A stretch of DNA of 64,000 nucleotides from Deefgea chitinilytica (GTDB taxonomy: Bacteria > Pseudomonadota > Gammaproteobacteria > Burkholderiales > Chitinibacteraceae): contig NZ_WOFE01000001.1 in the NCBI RefSeq assembly GCF_016881405.1, forward strand, positions 930,001 to 994,000. Reading direction: 5' to 3'. Each line of letters opens with the position of its first letter. Within the stretch, counting starts at the first letter, position 1. The translations under genes were made by a program, and so were the position numbers. The notes under the pieces were generated by a model. It saw only the letters and a program-made list of their open reading frames with translations. It was not told the origin of the DNA and ran no database searches. This document shows positions 7,957 through 19,946 of the stretch, in pieces.

Positions 7957-9756
7957 TTGGATAAAGCGTTTGATTTATTTAAACCCATACTGTCTCAACA
8001 ATGGAAAAACCAAGATAGCGCGGCCATTTTGCTCAGCGACTTTGCAGAAGGCTATTTTTTCTTAGACATTGTTCAGCACTGGCTACACGACGCAGGTCGC
8101 AGCCAACGACTGCATTGCTTCGCATTTATTCAAGAAATTGATGCGGCCCTACCACTAGCTTTGAATGGCTCAATTCACGGCAATGACTCGCTGCGATCAA
8201 TTGTCGACGAGTTAAAACAAAAATGGCCACCACCTGTCGCGGGATTTCATCGAGTCTTTCTCAATCAGCACAGCGTGATTCTGACCGTGGTGTACGGTCA
8301 ATTTGAGGCTCAACTTAGTGAAGTAAGCGGGTCATTTGATGTTTTTCTACTCAATCACTCATGTGAAAATCTAGACTTGATTTCGCTAAAACAAATTTGG
8401 CGCCTCAGCCAAGCTAACAGCCAGATTCTGACTAACGCGACTGACAAAAACAGCCAAGCCCAGTTAATAAAAGCCGGATTTTCGCCACAGCTACACGACT
8501 CAACGCGATTTCTAACCGCATCCTGTTTACGCTCACCCAAGCCGCTGTGCCCTGCACCCGAGCAAAAAGCAGCCATTGTGATCGGCGCGGGAATCGCAGG
8601 TTGCGCAGTGGCAAATAGTCTTGCGCTGCGCAACTGGAAAATTCAACTGATTGATTCTGCCGCCGAGATCGCCAGTCAGGCATCGGGTAATCATATTGGG
8701 CTCTGCCACCCAACTTTTAGTTTGGATGATAATTTCCAAGCTCGTCTATCACGGGCAGGCTTTTTGCTCACACAACAAAAACTGAATGCACTCAACCAGC
8801 AACCCATAGCGACAGTGCATTTTGGCGCTGACGAACACTTCCAAATCGCCACCAGCAGTGGCGCAGCCGAACTGATGCAAGCCATCCTCAAGCAACAGCA
8901 AGCTGCCGCCTTTTTCATCGAATGGCTCAATGCCGAGCAAGCAAAATCGCAGCTGGCGATTGAATGCCAATTTGGGGGATGGTGGTTCCCACGAGGAATG
9001 TGGATCAACCCTGCTAGCGCCTGCAATGGGTATATCAACGAAAGCATTGAATATATTGATTTATCACTAAATACATACGTAGATCGTATTGAGTACCTAG
9101 ATAAGCAATGGTGCTTATTCAGCTCGAACAACACATTGATTGCCAGCACCGATACATTAATACTTGCCAACGCCCACGACGCAGCAAGGCTATTGCCGCA
9201 CACCGAACTGGCGCTGAGCAGTAGCCTTCGCAGCGTCACAAAAATCCCCGCCAATCAATTGAATACAACGAATATCGGTGTCTCTGGTCAGAGCTATCTC
9301 ACCGCCGAGTTTGGCGGCTTTCGCTGCGCTGGCGCCGCACTCGTCAACGAGGACATGAGCGAATCCGAAGTACAGGCTAATAATTTACGCGACTTAGCAA
9401 ATCTAATCGGCCCTGCTGCCTTACTCCAAACCAGCAACACCCAAACACGTCAATGCATGCGCCCCAACTCCGCCGATCGACTTCCTTTAGTGGGTGCGGT
9501 GCCAGCCACAGCCCCCATCTCTCACTCGGTGCACCAACTCTTTCACATTCCTAAATCTACAGGAATTTACACCGTGCTAGGCTTTGGTGCTCGTGGGCTC
9601 AGTTGGCATGTTTTGGCGGCCGAGGTGCTGGCTTGCCAACTCAATAAGGAACCTCAAGGTATAGAACGCAGTCTGATTGACGCAATTGACCCTAGCCGAT
9701 TTATGCTGCGCCGCCTCCGCAAATTAAGTGCACAAAAAATTATGAAAAGCAGATAG
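7957..9756 (+). CDS. mnmC: MnmC-like FAD oxidoreductase with degenerate MnmD methyltransferase domain
   Basis: 599 residues. The C-terminal half is the MnmC(o) module that oxidatively converts cmnm5(s2)U34 to nm5(s2)U34 in tRNA. It has the FAD motif IGAGIAG (209-215), GNHIGLCHP, GGWWFPRGMWINP, RQCMRPNSADRLPLVG and a C-terminal GARGLSWHVLAAEVLA. Residues 1-190 align in layout with the MnmD methyltransferase (KWPPPVAGFHR at 89-99 is recognisable). However, the SAM motif (ETGFGTGLNF in active enzymes) is replaced by LLSDFAEGYFF (25-35) and DGFAPAKNP by LNHSCENLD (132-140). The usual N-terminal 50-60 residues are missing. Start is TTG (7957) with GAGAG upstream. Probably oxidase-active and methylase-dead; the assignment of the C-terminal module is firm. 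Confidence 0.85.
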   Translation: MDKAFDLFKPILSQQWKNQDSAAILLSDFAEGYFFLDIVQHWLHDAGRSQRLHCFAFIQEIDAALPLALNGSIHGNDSLRSIVDELKQKWPPPVAGFHRVFLNQHSVILTVVYGQFEAQLSEVSGSFDVFLLNHSCENLDLISLKQIWRLSQANSQILTNATDKNSQAQLIKAGFSPQLHDSTRFLTASCLRSPKPLCPAPEQKAAIVIGAGIAGCAVANSLALRNWKIQLIDSAAEIASQASGNHIGLCHPTFSLDDNFQARLSRAGFLLTQQKLNALNQQPIATVHFGADEHFQIATSSGAAELMQAILKQQQAAAFFIEWLNAEQAKSQLAIECQFGGWWFPRGMWINPASACNGYINESIEYIDLSLNTYVDRIEYLDKQWCLFSSNNTLIASTDTLILANAHDAARLLPHTELALSSSLRSVTKIPANQLNTTNIGVSGQSYLTAEFGGFRCAGAALVNEDMSESEVQANNLRDLANLIGPAALLQTSNTQTRQCMRPNSADRLPLVGAVPATAPISHSVHQLFHIPKSTGIYTVLGFGARGLSWHVLAAEVLACQLNKEPQGIERSLIDAIDPSRFMLRRLRKLSAQKIMKSR

Positions 9757-9887
9757 TCAATATTTTGAGGGTTACAGTTATAAATTAAGACCAATTGAAT
9801 GACAAATAACCATACAGTTTGCATCTAACCACACTGCTACCACTCCCGTATAGTTCATATCAGTCGCCAAATGAATGGGAGAACATC

Positions 9888-10151
9888 ATGCAAACCACTC
9901 AACTAAAAACCGCTGCAATTCATTCATTTATTTCTGAGCCGGCGTGGATTCGTTGCGAATCAGGGCAATTATGGATTAGTCATGATGGCGAAGATATTAT
10001 TTTGGCTCGCGGGGAAAAGTGCTTGATTAGCGGTAATGATTTAGTGGTGATTGAAGCCTTGCAAGACAGTCAATTTAGCACAACGGCCAGCACGACAAAT
10101 TCTGCAAACAAGCAATCGCTTCGCCTAGATCAGTTGGCGACAGCACATTAA
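9888..10151 (+). CDS. DUF2917 domain protein
   Basis: 87-residue soluble protein matching the DUF2917 pattern: a short cupin-like beta fold with the core PAWIRCESGQLWISHDGED (about 19-37), then DIILARGEKCLISG. Members are common in betaproteobacteria and have no assigned function. ATG 9888 is chosen because GGGAGA stands 6 bases upstream; an in-frame upstream start at 9819 has no such site. The tail is Thr/Ser/Asn rich. A perfect stem-loop follows at 10219-10246. Confidence 0.75.
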   Translation: MQTTQLKTAAIHSFISEPAWIRCESGQLWISHDGEDIILARGEKCLISGNDLVVIEALQDSQFSTTASTTNSANKQSLRLDQLATAH

Positions 10152-10218
10152 ATTGCAGTTTACCGTTCATCAGTCAAATTCGACGCCAAAGCAAACAGGC
10201 GTTGCAGTTCAAGCCTTA

Positions 10219-10246
10219 GCCTGCCGATAGTAAACATACGGCAGGC
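10219..10246 (+). other. Perfect 8-bp stem-loop
   Basis: GCCTGCCG (10219-10226) and CGGCAGGC (10239-10246) are perfect complements around a 12-base loop. The element lies 67 bases after the DUF2917 stop and 47 bases before the next start. There is no long U-tract, so it could be a weak terminator, a 5'-UTR structure or a protein-binding site. Confidence 0.5.
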
Positions 10247-10293
10247 AGTTTGCATTTCATTCGAAGTGCCCCGCCCCGCCAAGGGAGGGCATC

Positions 10294-10593
10294 ATGCTCC
10301 GAAAATCCCTAGTAAGCCTTTTTGTCGCTGGATGTCTTAGCCCCATCCTTGTTCACGCCGAAATCATCGATGCCTTACTCAACGTTAACGACATTCTTGG
10401 TAGCTTATGCGGCCAACGCATGGTTGTACTTTGGGTCGACGAAACCGAGCAAATAGCACCTTGTGTGATGGCCTACTCAGCCGGTTGCGTAGAAGCGCAA
10501 AGCGATGTCGCGCACAGCTGTGTACAGCAATTGCAATCGCTGCAAATCGACTCGAGTCAATTACACCCAAGCAATGCGCTGAGTGCTAAATAA
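10294..10593 (+). CDS. Small exported Cys-containing protein, unknown function
   Basis: 99 residues with a clear Sec signal peptide: basic MLRKS, hydrophobic LVSLFVAGCLSPIL, predicted cleavage after VHA (about residue 22). The mature part has four Cys (in LCGQ, APCVM, AGCVEA and HSCVQ), an even number compatible with two periplasmic disulfides. The start is well supported by GGGAGGG upstream. The last 8 bases overlap the 3' end of the convergent MocR-type gene. No family recognised. Confidence 0.65.
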   Translation: MLRKSLVSLFVAGCLSPILVHAEIIDALLNVNDILGSLCGQRMVVLWVDETEQIAPCVMAYSAGCVEAQSDVAHSCVQQLQSLQIDSSQLHPSNALSAK

Positions 10594-12076
10594 CTTTGGC
10601 GGGATGCTCTGCTGTTGATTGTGCTTGCTGTAATAATTGCTGCGCCAGCTGCCCCAGCCGCTCAATCGCCCGCTCGTGGCGAACAGTCCATGGCTCACCA
10701 CAGCAGACACGCAAGCAATTATGGTAACTTTTGCTGGGTGAAAACATCACGCCTGGGGTAAAGCTAATTCCTTCAGCCAAAGCCAATTGTAATAGCTGTA
10801 GCGTCTCAATTTGCGAATTGAGCTCAACCCACAGCACATACCCTCCTTGCGGCACAGTCAGCCGGGTATCTGCAGGAAAAAAGCGCTGAATAGCATCAAT
10901 TGCATCATTTACTTGCTCGGCGCAGTTCTTTCTCAGTCGGCGTAAATGATGATCGTAGCCACCACTCTCCAAAAAATGCGCAATAGTGCGCTGAAGCACC
11001 AAAGAAGTAGAAAATGTATTAATAAATTTAAGTTGCTCAATTTCTTTTTGCCAACGACCACCAAGCACCCAACCAATTCGAAAGGCTGGTGCTAATAATT
11101 TAGTAAAGGATGCGATCAGCATCACATTGCCCGTTTGATCGTAAGCTTTAGCAGGTCTTGGACGATCACCTTGGTAATAGAATTCACCATAGATATCATC
11201 TTCAATCAGCGGAATATTGCGTTGATCCAGCAATTGCACCAAACGCCGCTTATTCTCATCAGGCATCAAGCTACCGCATGGATTGGAATAATTAGGCAAT
11301 AACACACAGGCCTTAATATCCCCATTACGCGAAGCCAGCTCTAAGGCCTCAATAGAAATGCCGGTTTTAGGGTGTGTTGGTAATTCGAGCGCCTTTAATT
11401 TAAAGCTCTCCAATATCTGCAGCAAGCCAAAATAAGCGGGCGATTCGATCGCTACAACATCACCTGGTTTGGTAACCGCTCGTAGACATAGATTAAGCCC
11501 CTCGATTGCTCCATGGGTGATTAACACGTCATCGGCCTCGACCTGCCCACCCCACGTTAATGAGCGTCGTGCGATTTGCCGACGCAGCTCAATGTCTCCG
11601 TGCGACTCACCATAGTTGGCAATAATATCGGGGTCATTTCGTGTGATTTGCGATAGGATTCTTTGAATTTGCTGATTTGGAAATAGCTTGGGCGATAAAA
11701 TTGCTAATCCGAAATCCACCTTAACATCGTTGATGTGCGATAGAGCGCTTGGCGTCAACAGTGGATCAATCACTACGTGTGAGGGGCGTTGCGGCGGCTT
11801 AGTCAGTTCTGGCGAAGCCAAGGAGCGGATAGCGCGAACATAAAAACCAGATTGTGGTCTTGCCTCAACCAAACCACGATCCTCAAGTTCACGGTAAGCC
11901 TCCATAATCGTGGATAGACTGAGCTGCCGCTCAGAAGAAAGCTTGCGAATCGAAGGCAGTTTCTCACCGGAACGCAACAATCCCGCTTGAATAGCCTGCG
12001 CAAGCTCTTCGGCCAGTTGATAGTACAGGGTATCGGTTTTTTTACGCAGATTCTCTGCATTAACTAAATCTGTCAT
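10586..12076 (-). CDS. MocR-type GntR regulator with aminotransferase domain
   Basis: 496-residue transcription factor. An N-terminal winged helix of the GntR type (about 15-75, with KLPSIRKLSSERQLSLSTIM) is fused by a linker to a fold-type I aminotransferase-like domain (about 120-480). The PLP Lys sits in SFTKLLAPAFRIG. MocR proteins bind PLP or an amino-acid adduct and control vitamin B6, GABA, taurine or transport genes; the target here is unknown. ATG 12076 follows GAGGTG at the right distance, whereas the in-frame GTG 9 bases upstream lies within that ribosome site. No transporter or PLP gene lies next to it. Confidence 0.88.
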   Translation of the reverse strand: MTDLVNAENLRKKTDTLYYQLAEELAQAIQAGLLRSGEKLPSIRKLSSERQLSLSTIMEAYRELEDRGLVEARPQSGFYVRAIRSLASPELTKPPQRPSHVVIDPLLTPSALSHINDVKVDFGLAILSPKLFPNQQIQRILSQITRNDPDIIANYGESHGDIELRRQIARRSLTWGGQVEADDVLITHGAIEGLNLCLRAVTKPGDVVAIESPAYFGLLQILESFKLKALELPTHPKTGISIEALELASRNGDIKACVLLPNYSNPCGSLMPDENKRRLVQLLDQRNIPLIEDDIYGEFYYQGDRPRPAKAYDQTGNVMLIASFTKLLAPAFRIGWVLGGRWQKEIEQLKFINTFSTSLVLQRTIAHFLESGGYDHHLRRLRKNCAEQVNDAIDAIQRFFPADTRLTVPQGGYVLWVELNSQIETLQLLQLALAEGISFTPGVMFSPSKSYHNCLRVCCGEPWTVRHERAIERLGQLAQQLLQQAQSTAEHPAKVI

Positions 12077-12178
12077 TGCTAGCACCTCTATGCCAAGTGA
12101 AAACTATAGCCGAGTCCGACATAAATAAACAGATTTGAAAATAAAATATTTAAATTAAATTGTACCGAATCAATTTTC

Positions 12179-12514
12179 TTATTTTTTTTCTTTCCCCAAA
12201 ACTGTACTGGCAACAGATGCAGATTGACTTGCCATCAAAGGCTTGCGGTCCAGAACTTGAAAAAACACCTCGTCTTGGCGAATCATACCGAGCTCATTTC
12301 TAGCACGTTCCTCAATTGCATCCGTACCCGTTTTTAAATCACGAACCTCGGCCTCGAGCGCATCATTGCGCTCTTTTAGTTTCGCATTGGCCGCTCGATG
12401 CTCGCTCAACTGCGTATCCAATTGCCAAACACGAAGCCAGCTTCCTTTGCCAACCCATAGTGGCCACTGCAAAGCAACAATCACAGCAGCTAAAAATATC
12501 GCTAGTATTCGCAT
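12179..12514 (-). CDS. ftsB: Cell division protein FtsB
   Basis: 111-residue bitopic protein of the divisome: one TM ([20 protein letters not shown], residues 1-20), then a coiled coil (about 30-65) rich in E/K/A/L, then the conserved [18 protein letters not shown]. FtsB forms a complex with FtsL and FtsQ in the inner membrane. ATG 12514 gives the family-typical N-terminus. A longer reading would extend into the eno terminator hairpin at 12539-12554. It is the last gene of the pyrG-kdsA-eno-ftsB block, a conserved order in beta- and gammaproteobacteria. Confidence 0.92.
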   Translation of the reverse strand: MRILAIFLAAVIVALQWPLWVGKGSWLRVWQLDTQLSEHRAANAKLKERNDALEAEVRDLKTGTDAIEERARNELGMIRQDEVFFQVLDRKPLMASQSASVASTVLGKEKK

Positions 12515-12538
12515 ACCATTCCAAACAATAAAACAAAA

Positions 12539-12558
12539 CCGGAGCAAGCTCCGGTTTT
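12539..12558. terminator. Terminator downstream of eno
   Basis: CCGGAGC (12539-12545) and GCTCCGG (12548-12554) with a two-base loop. U-tracts follow on both strands (TTTT on plus; TTTTGTTTT on minus). It sits between eno and ftsB, so ftsB probably depends on partial readthrough. Confidence 0.75.
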
Positions 12559-12622
12559 CTATCTTACTACAGACGTTAACTAGGTTGCATGCCGGTAAAT
12601 AGCTGCGACGTAGAAAACAACA

Positions 12623-14044
<1,422 letters not shown>

Positions 14045-14047
14045 TCA

Positions 14048-14887
14048 TTACAATGAATGTTCAATAAAGGAGTGTGCCTTAACTGCACGGTCAATGTCTT
14101 TGAGGACGGTCAGCAATTCTTTCATTCGCGCAATTGGCATCACATTGGGGCCATCTGACATCGCTTCACACGGATTGGGGTGCGTTTCCATAAATACGCC
14201 TGCCACTCCCGAAGCAATCGCCGCCCGCGCCAGCACGGGTACAAATTCACGTTGACCGCCGGATTTATCGCCTAGACCACCCGGTTGTTGCACCGAATGC
14301 GTGGCATCAAAGACAACTGGGCAATGAGTTTCACGCATAATCGCAAGACCACGCATATCGCTCACTAAGGTGTTATAACCAAACGACGTGCCGCGGTCAC
14401 AAACCATAATATTGTCGATCCCACCATTGGCTTCTTTGGCTTTCTCAACCACATTTTTCATATCCCAAGGCGCCATAAACTGACCCTTCTTGATATTCAC
14501 TGGCTTGCCCGTTGCACACACTGCATGGATAAAATCAGTTTGTCGCGCCAAGAACGCAGGGGTTTGCAGCACATCCACCACTTGCGCGGCAATGGCAGCT
14601 TCAGCTTCGGTATGAATATCAGTCAGCACCGGCACACCGATTTGACGACGCACCTCAGCCAAAATCGCCAAACCTTTATCAATCCCAAGACCACGAAAGG
14701 ATTTGCCAGAGGAGCGATTAGCCTTGTCAAAACTAGATTTATAAATAAATGGGATATTAAGTTCGGTCGTTACTTCTTTCAGAAAACCTGCGGTATCAAT
14801 CGCCAACTGCTCACTTTCAATTACGCAAGGCCCAGCAATGAGGAAAAACGGTTGATCAATGCCCACATCAAAACCACATAACTTCAC
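14048..14887 (-). CDS. kdsA: 3-deoxy-8-phosphooctulonate synthase (KDO8P synthase)
   Basis: 279-residue enzyme condensing PEP with arabinose 5-phosphate to give KDO 8-phosphate for the lipopolysaccharide inner core. N-terminal [16 protein letters not shown] and [14 protein letters not shown], then [46 protein letters not shown] and [15 protein letters not shown] are all typical. There is no metal-binding Cys in the [12 protein letters not shown] position beyond the family Cys, so metal dependence is not decided here. It lies between pyrG and eno on one strand, which indicates a Gram-negative LPS producer. Confidence 0.97.
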   Translation of the reverse strand: MKLCGFDVGIDQPFFLIAGPCVIESEQLAIDTAGFLKEVTTELNIPFIYKSSFDKANRSSGKSFRGLGIDKGLAILAEVRRQIGVPVLTDIHTEAEAAIAAQVVDVLQTPAFLARQTDFIHAVCATGKPVNIKKGQFMAPWDMKNVVEKAKEANGGIDNIMVCDRGTSFGYNTLVSDMRGLAIMRETHCPVVFDATHSVQQPGGLGDKSGGQREFVPVLARAAIASGVAGVFMETHPNPCEAMSDGPNVMPIARMKELLTVLKDIDRAVKAHSFIEHSL

Positions 14888-14956
14888 ACCAATCCCCTTT
14901 TACGTATATGAATGTAACCATTGATAGGTATGGGCTTTAGACCCATACCTACTCAA

Positions 14957-16639
<1,683 letters not shown>

Positions 16640-16692
16640 CTATCTGAACAACAGCATATCCTCAATTCTGGACAGCAAGAAAAAAACATGAA

Positions 16693-17595
16693 TCAACTGC
16701 GCCGTGCCGGATTTCGACCATAACTCACCCCAGGCTCATCTCCTGAAGCAAGCAACAGCACCCTATCCAAACACTTTGATGGCAAAAGCCTTTTTAGATA
16801 CCAAAACACTTGAGTCGGGATAGTCACACGATAGCGCACCTTCGGTTTTTTCGCTGCAAGGGCTCTGCCTACAACCTTAAATACAGCCTCCGCTGGTAGT
16901 GTAAACGGCGCAACGCTCCCTTGCTTTTCAAGCCGCAAACTCATTTGATAGTAAGATTTCGCATGAAAACTACGACTAGGATCGACCCATTGACTAAATT
17001 GCTTTGCCGCATTAGCTCTAAATTCGCTAACAATAGGGCCTGGTTCAATTAAGCAAACATCAATTTTGGTTCCATATAATTCTTGCCTTAATGTATCAAC
17101 AAAACCCTCCAAGGCAAATTTGCTCGCATTATATGCACCTCGATACGGCATCGCTGCAAAACCCAACACCGAACTATTAAACAAAATCGTGCCGTAGCCT
17201 TGCTGCCGCATTACCGGCAAAACAGCATTGGTCAATTCAATTGCACCAAAAACATTGGTCTCAAATTGATAACGCATGGCCTCACGAGTTAAATCTTCTA
17301 CCGCCCCCGGCACACCAAATCCAGCATTATTAAACAATGCATCCAAACGCCCGCCGGTAAGTAATAAAATTTCTGCAACACAGCGACGAATTGAGTCCGA
17401 ATCAGCAACATCTAACTGCAAAGCCTCAAAACCCTGCTCCACAAGTTCGCTTACAGAAGCGACAGACCTCGCCGTAGCAAAAACTCGCCACCCAGACTCT
17501 CGCAAACCTTTAGCAACACACAAACCAATACCGCTAGAGCAGCCAGTCACCAATGCAATAGGTGATAACCCTAGTTTTTGTCTCAAAATCGTCAT
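16693..17595 (-). CDS. SDR family oxidoreductase
   Basis: 300-residue classical short-chain dehydrogenase. NAD(P) motif TGCSSGIG near residue 18, NNAGFGVPG near 90, catalytic Ser in FNSSVLG and Tyr/Lys in YNASKFALEGF (intact YxxxK). The C-terminal extension ending LLASGDEPG is longer than the 250-residue norm, as in the DhrS/17-beta-HSD-like group. Substrate is unknown. The start is preceded by AAGGGTG. It is divergent from phbB across 126 bp that contains an 8-bp inverted repeat. Confidence 0.88.
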   Translation of the reverse strand: MTILRQKLGLSPIALVTGCSSGIGLCVAKGLRESGWRVFATARSVASVSELVEQGFEALQLDVADSDSIRRCVAEILLLTGGRLDALFNNAGFGVPGAVEDLTREAMRYQFETNVFGAIELTNAVLPVMRQQGYGTILFNSSVLGFAAMPYRGAYNASKFALEGFVDTLRQELYGTKIDVCLIEPGPIVSEFRANAAKQFSQWVDPSRSFHAKSYYQMSLRLEKQGSVAPFTLPAEAVFKVVGRALAAKKPKVRYRVTIPTQVFWYLKRLLPSKCLDRVLLLASGDEPGVSYGRNPARRS

Positions 17596-17612
17596 TTTTC
17601 ACCCTTTACAAT

Positions 17613-17645
17613 AACACTTGCTTACGCCAATATATTTCAAGTGTT
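17613..17645. promoter_or_regulatory. Inverted repeat in the SDR/phbB divergent promoter region
   Basis: AACACTTG (17613-17620) and CAAGTGTT (17638-17645) are perfect 8-bp arms spaced by 17 bases. The site lies 18 bp upstream of the SDR start and 77 bp upstream of phbB. The placement suits an operator, but an 8-bp arm pair can arise by chance. Confidence 0.3.
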
Positions 17646-17721
17646 AGTATCCTCGACATAAAAAGCACAGCTAATTTGAATTAGCGCTCCAATTTATTAT
17701 CTCATTAGGATTACATTCAGC

Positions 17722-18456
17722 ATGGCTAAAGTTGCATTAGTAACAGGTGGTATGGGCGGTATTGGAACGGCAATTTGCCGCAAACTTGCAGACGATGGTT
17801 TCCGTGTTGTCACCACCTACTCAAAACCAGGCAAAGAATTGGCTTGGCTAGAAGACAACAAAGAGGCGGGCTATAGTTTTTACGCTTATGAATGCGACGT
17901 TACTAATTTTGAGGCATGCGTCAGCCTCGCCGAAAAAATCACCAGCGAAGTTGGCCCTGTGGATGTACTGGTCAACAATGCTGGTATTACACGTGATGCC
18001 TCTTTCAAAAAATTAAACAAAACGGACTGGGATGTTGTTATCGGCACCAATCTGAACTCCGTGTTTAATGTCTCTAAGCAATTTGTAGACGGAATGACTG
18101 AGCGTGGATGGGGGCGTGTAATTAATATTTCCTCGATCAACGGCCAAAAAGGTCAGTTTGGTCAAACCAACTACTCTGCGGCAAAAGCTGGCATGCACGG
18201 ATTTAGCATGGCTCTTGCCCAAGAGGTTGCCAAGAAAGGGGTAACGGTGAATACGGTTTCTCCAGGTTATATTGCAACGGATATGGTCATGGCAGTTCCC
18301 GAAGATGTTCGTAATAAAATTATTTCACACATCCCTGTTGCACGGCTTGGCAAACCAGAAGAGATCGCAGGCCTAATCAGCTATCTAGCATCGGATTTAG
18401 CCGGATTTATGACTGGCGCCAATCTTGCTATCAATGGCGGGCAACACACCTGCTAA
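17722..18456 (+). CDS. phbB: Acetoacetyl-CoA reductase
   Basis: 244-residue NADPH-dependent SDR. It reduces acetoacetyl-CoA to (R)-3-hydroxybutyryl-CoA for polyhydroxyalkanoate synthesis. The coenzyme motif is TGGMGGIG (8-15), NNAGITRDASF follows, and the active-site stretch SSINGQKGQFGQTNYSAAKA has catalytic Ser, Tyr and Lys and is diagnostic of PhaB over FabG. The C-terminus GANLAINGGQH also fits. AGGA lies upstream of the start. No phaA or phaC is in the window. A strong terminator follows directly. Confidence 0.93.
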   Translation: MAKVALVTGGMGGIGTAICRKLADDGFRVVTTYSKPGKELAWLEDNKEAGYSFYAYECDVTNFEACVSLAEKITSEVGPVDVLVNNAGITRDASFKKLNKTDWDVVIGTNLNSVFNVSKQFVDGMTERGWGRVINISSINGQKGQFGQTNYSAAKAGMHGFSMALAQEVAKKGVTVNTVSPGYIATDMVMAVPEDVRNKIISHIPVARLGKPEEIAGLISYLASDLAGFMTGANLAINGGQHTC

Positions 18457-18470
18457 AAGATCGACTTAGC

Positions 18471-18502
18471 AAAAAAACCGACCATTTAGGTCGGTTTTTT
18501 TT
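18471..18502 (+). terminator. Intrinsic terminator of phbB
   Basis: CCGACC (18478-18483) and GGTCGG (18489-18494) with a 5-base loop, flanked by seven A upstream and eight T downstream. Confidence 0.92.
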
Positions 18503-18779
18503 CGTTCATTGAGTCGTGATGAATCAGGTAAAAAAACCAGTGTGCATTATTACAATTGATTAAGCCTTAGCCAGCTTCGCCTAAGCTGCTACACTACGCC
18601 CCAAATAATGCTAATACTCAATGTGCATACGTAAGATTTAAGCTAAAGCGTATAAATACACTCTATTATTCGCTTACCAATCGCTCAATGGCTTTTTCGC
18701 ACAAGCAGCCAAGCTTATTAATTCCGTTGCAACGGGCTACTTTTAAAATACTTTGCTAAATCCATCTGGAGCCAACTGC
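18503..18779 (+). other. Intergenic region upstream of the RND operon
   Basis: No convincing gene. It holds a perfect 12-bp palindrome CCGTTGCAACGG (18724-18735), 45 bp upstream of the adaptor start, and an AT-rich stretch (TTTTAAAAT) right after it that could be part of a promoter. GGAG near 18769 is the ribosome site of the adaptor gene. No regulator gene is adjacent. Confidence 0.4.
18724..18735. promoter_or_regulatory. Candidate operator palindrome before the efflux operon
   Basis: CCGTTGCAACGG is a perfect 12-bp palindrome in the only promoter space of the RND operon. A repressor site is a reasonable guess; the regulator is not encoded nearby. Confidence 0.35.
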
Positions 18780-19934
18780 ATGCAAAATACAACTAAAACC
18801 ATATGTTCAATAACTGCTAGCCTCTTCGTTTTAACGACTTTAGCGGCATGCAATAAAGCACCAGAAAAAAAAGAGCGTCCACCAGCACCAGTCACTGTAA
18901 TTGAAATCAAACCAACTGACGTTCCTTTTTCTAAAGAAATGATTGGAGAGACCGCTGGTTATCGCGATGTTGAAGTGCGTTCCCGAGTCAATGGTATTTT
19001 ACTCAAACGCACTTATGTTGAAGGGCAAAACGTACAAGCAGGACAAGTTCTGTTTGAAATTGATCCTGAGCCTTACAAAGCAATTCTAGACCAAGCTAAA
19101 GGTGTTCTTTCTCAAGCGGCATCAAATCTTGACAAAGCACGCGCCGACAAAGACCGGATTACCCCGCTATTTAAAGAAAATGCCGTCAGTAGAAAAGACT
19201 TTGACGATGCTAATGCCGCTTATAACGCGGCCGTCGCTAGCCATGACGCTGCGCAAGCCAGCGTAAGACAAGCTGCACTCAATCTTGAATACACCAAAGT
19301 CACCGCACCAATTTCCGGTATGACCAGTAAACTTGCACAATCGGAAGGTAGCTTGATTTCAGCAAACGGCGAGTCCGGCAAGCTCACGACCATCACGCAA
19401 TACAATCCGCTCTACGTTAATTTTTCCTATTCTGAGCAAGATCGCCAAGAGCTCGAATCTGCACAACGCAGTGGCAGTGTCGCGCTTAATGCCTCTGGCA
19501 ATTTCCCCGCAAAATTAAAACTTGCAGACGGCAGCGTTTACCCTGTAACCGGGCAAGTCAACTTTTCAGACAATCGAGTCGACACCACTACCGGCACAAT
19601 TCGTGCGCGCGCCATTTTCAAGAACGAAAAAGGTGAACTACTGCCGGGTCAATTTGTTCGTATCACACTGGATTTAGGCACGCTTAAAAACGCGATTTCT
19701 ATTCCTGCCAGAGCCGTCGTTCAGTCTCAAGCCGACTTTTTGGTTATGACCGTAGACAAAGATAATAAAGTCGTACCTAAACCGGTCACCATTCGTCCAA
19801 GCACAGATGGCCAAGTCATCATCAGCAAAGGACTCAGCGCTGGCGACAAGGTTATCACCGAAGGTCAAATGAAAGCCCCTCCTGGCTCAACTGTGAAGCC
19901 AATGATTGCTAGCGCACCTGCTGCAAGCAAATAA
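18780..19934 (+). CDS. RND efflux periplasmic adaptor (membrane fusion lipoprotein)
   Basis: 385-residue adaptor of a tripartite drug efflux pump, AcrA/MexA type. A lipoprotein signal ends in LTTLAAC with lipidated Cys24. The barrel-sandwich hybrid halves flank the hairpin: RDVEVRSRVNGILLKRTYVEGQNV before, and TKVTAPISGMTSKLA after. The helical hairpin covers about 95-165, the beta-barrel about 200-290 and the membrane-proximal domain beyond it. ATG 18780 follows GGAG. The permease starts 12 bp after its stop, so the two are co-transcribed. Substrate range cannot be read from sequence. Confidence 0.93.
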   Translation: MQNTTKTICSITASLFVLTTLAACNKAPEKKERPPAPVTVIEIKPTDVPFSKEMIGETAGYRDVEVRSRVNGILLKRTYVEGQNVQAGQVLFEIDPEPYKAILDQAKGVLSQAASNLDKARADKDRITPLFKENAVSRKDFDDANAAYNAAVASHDAAQASVRQAALNLEYTKVTAPISGMTSKLAQSEGSLISANGESGKLTTITQYNPLYVNFSYSEQDRQELESAQRSGSVALNASGNFPAKLKLADGSVYPVTGQVNFSDNRVDTTTGTIRARAIFKNEKGELLPGQFVRITLDLGTLKNAISIPARAVVQSQADFLVMTVDKDNKVVPKPVTIRPSTDGQVIISKGLSAGDKVITEGQMKAPPGSTVKPMIASAPAASK

Positions 19935-19946
19935 CCGGGAGCCCAT

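Noticed and set aside
8691-9254. 187-codon minus-strand frame
   Set aside because: Antisense shadow of the mnmC FAD domain; Ser/Cys rich without motifs.
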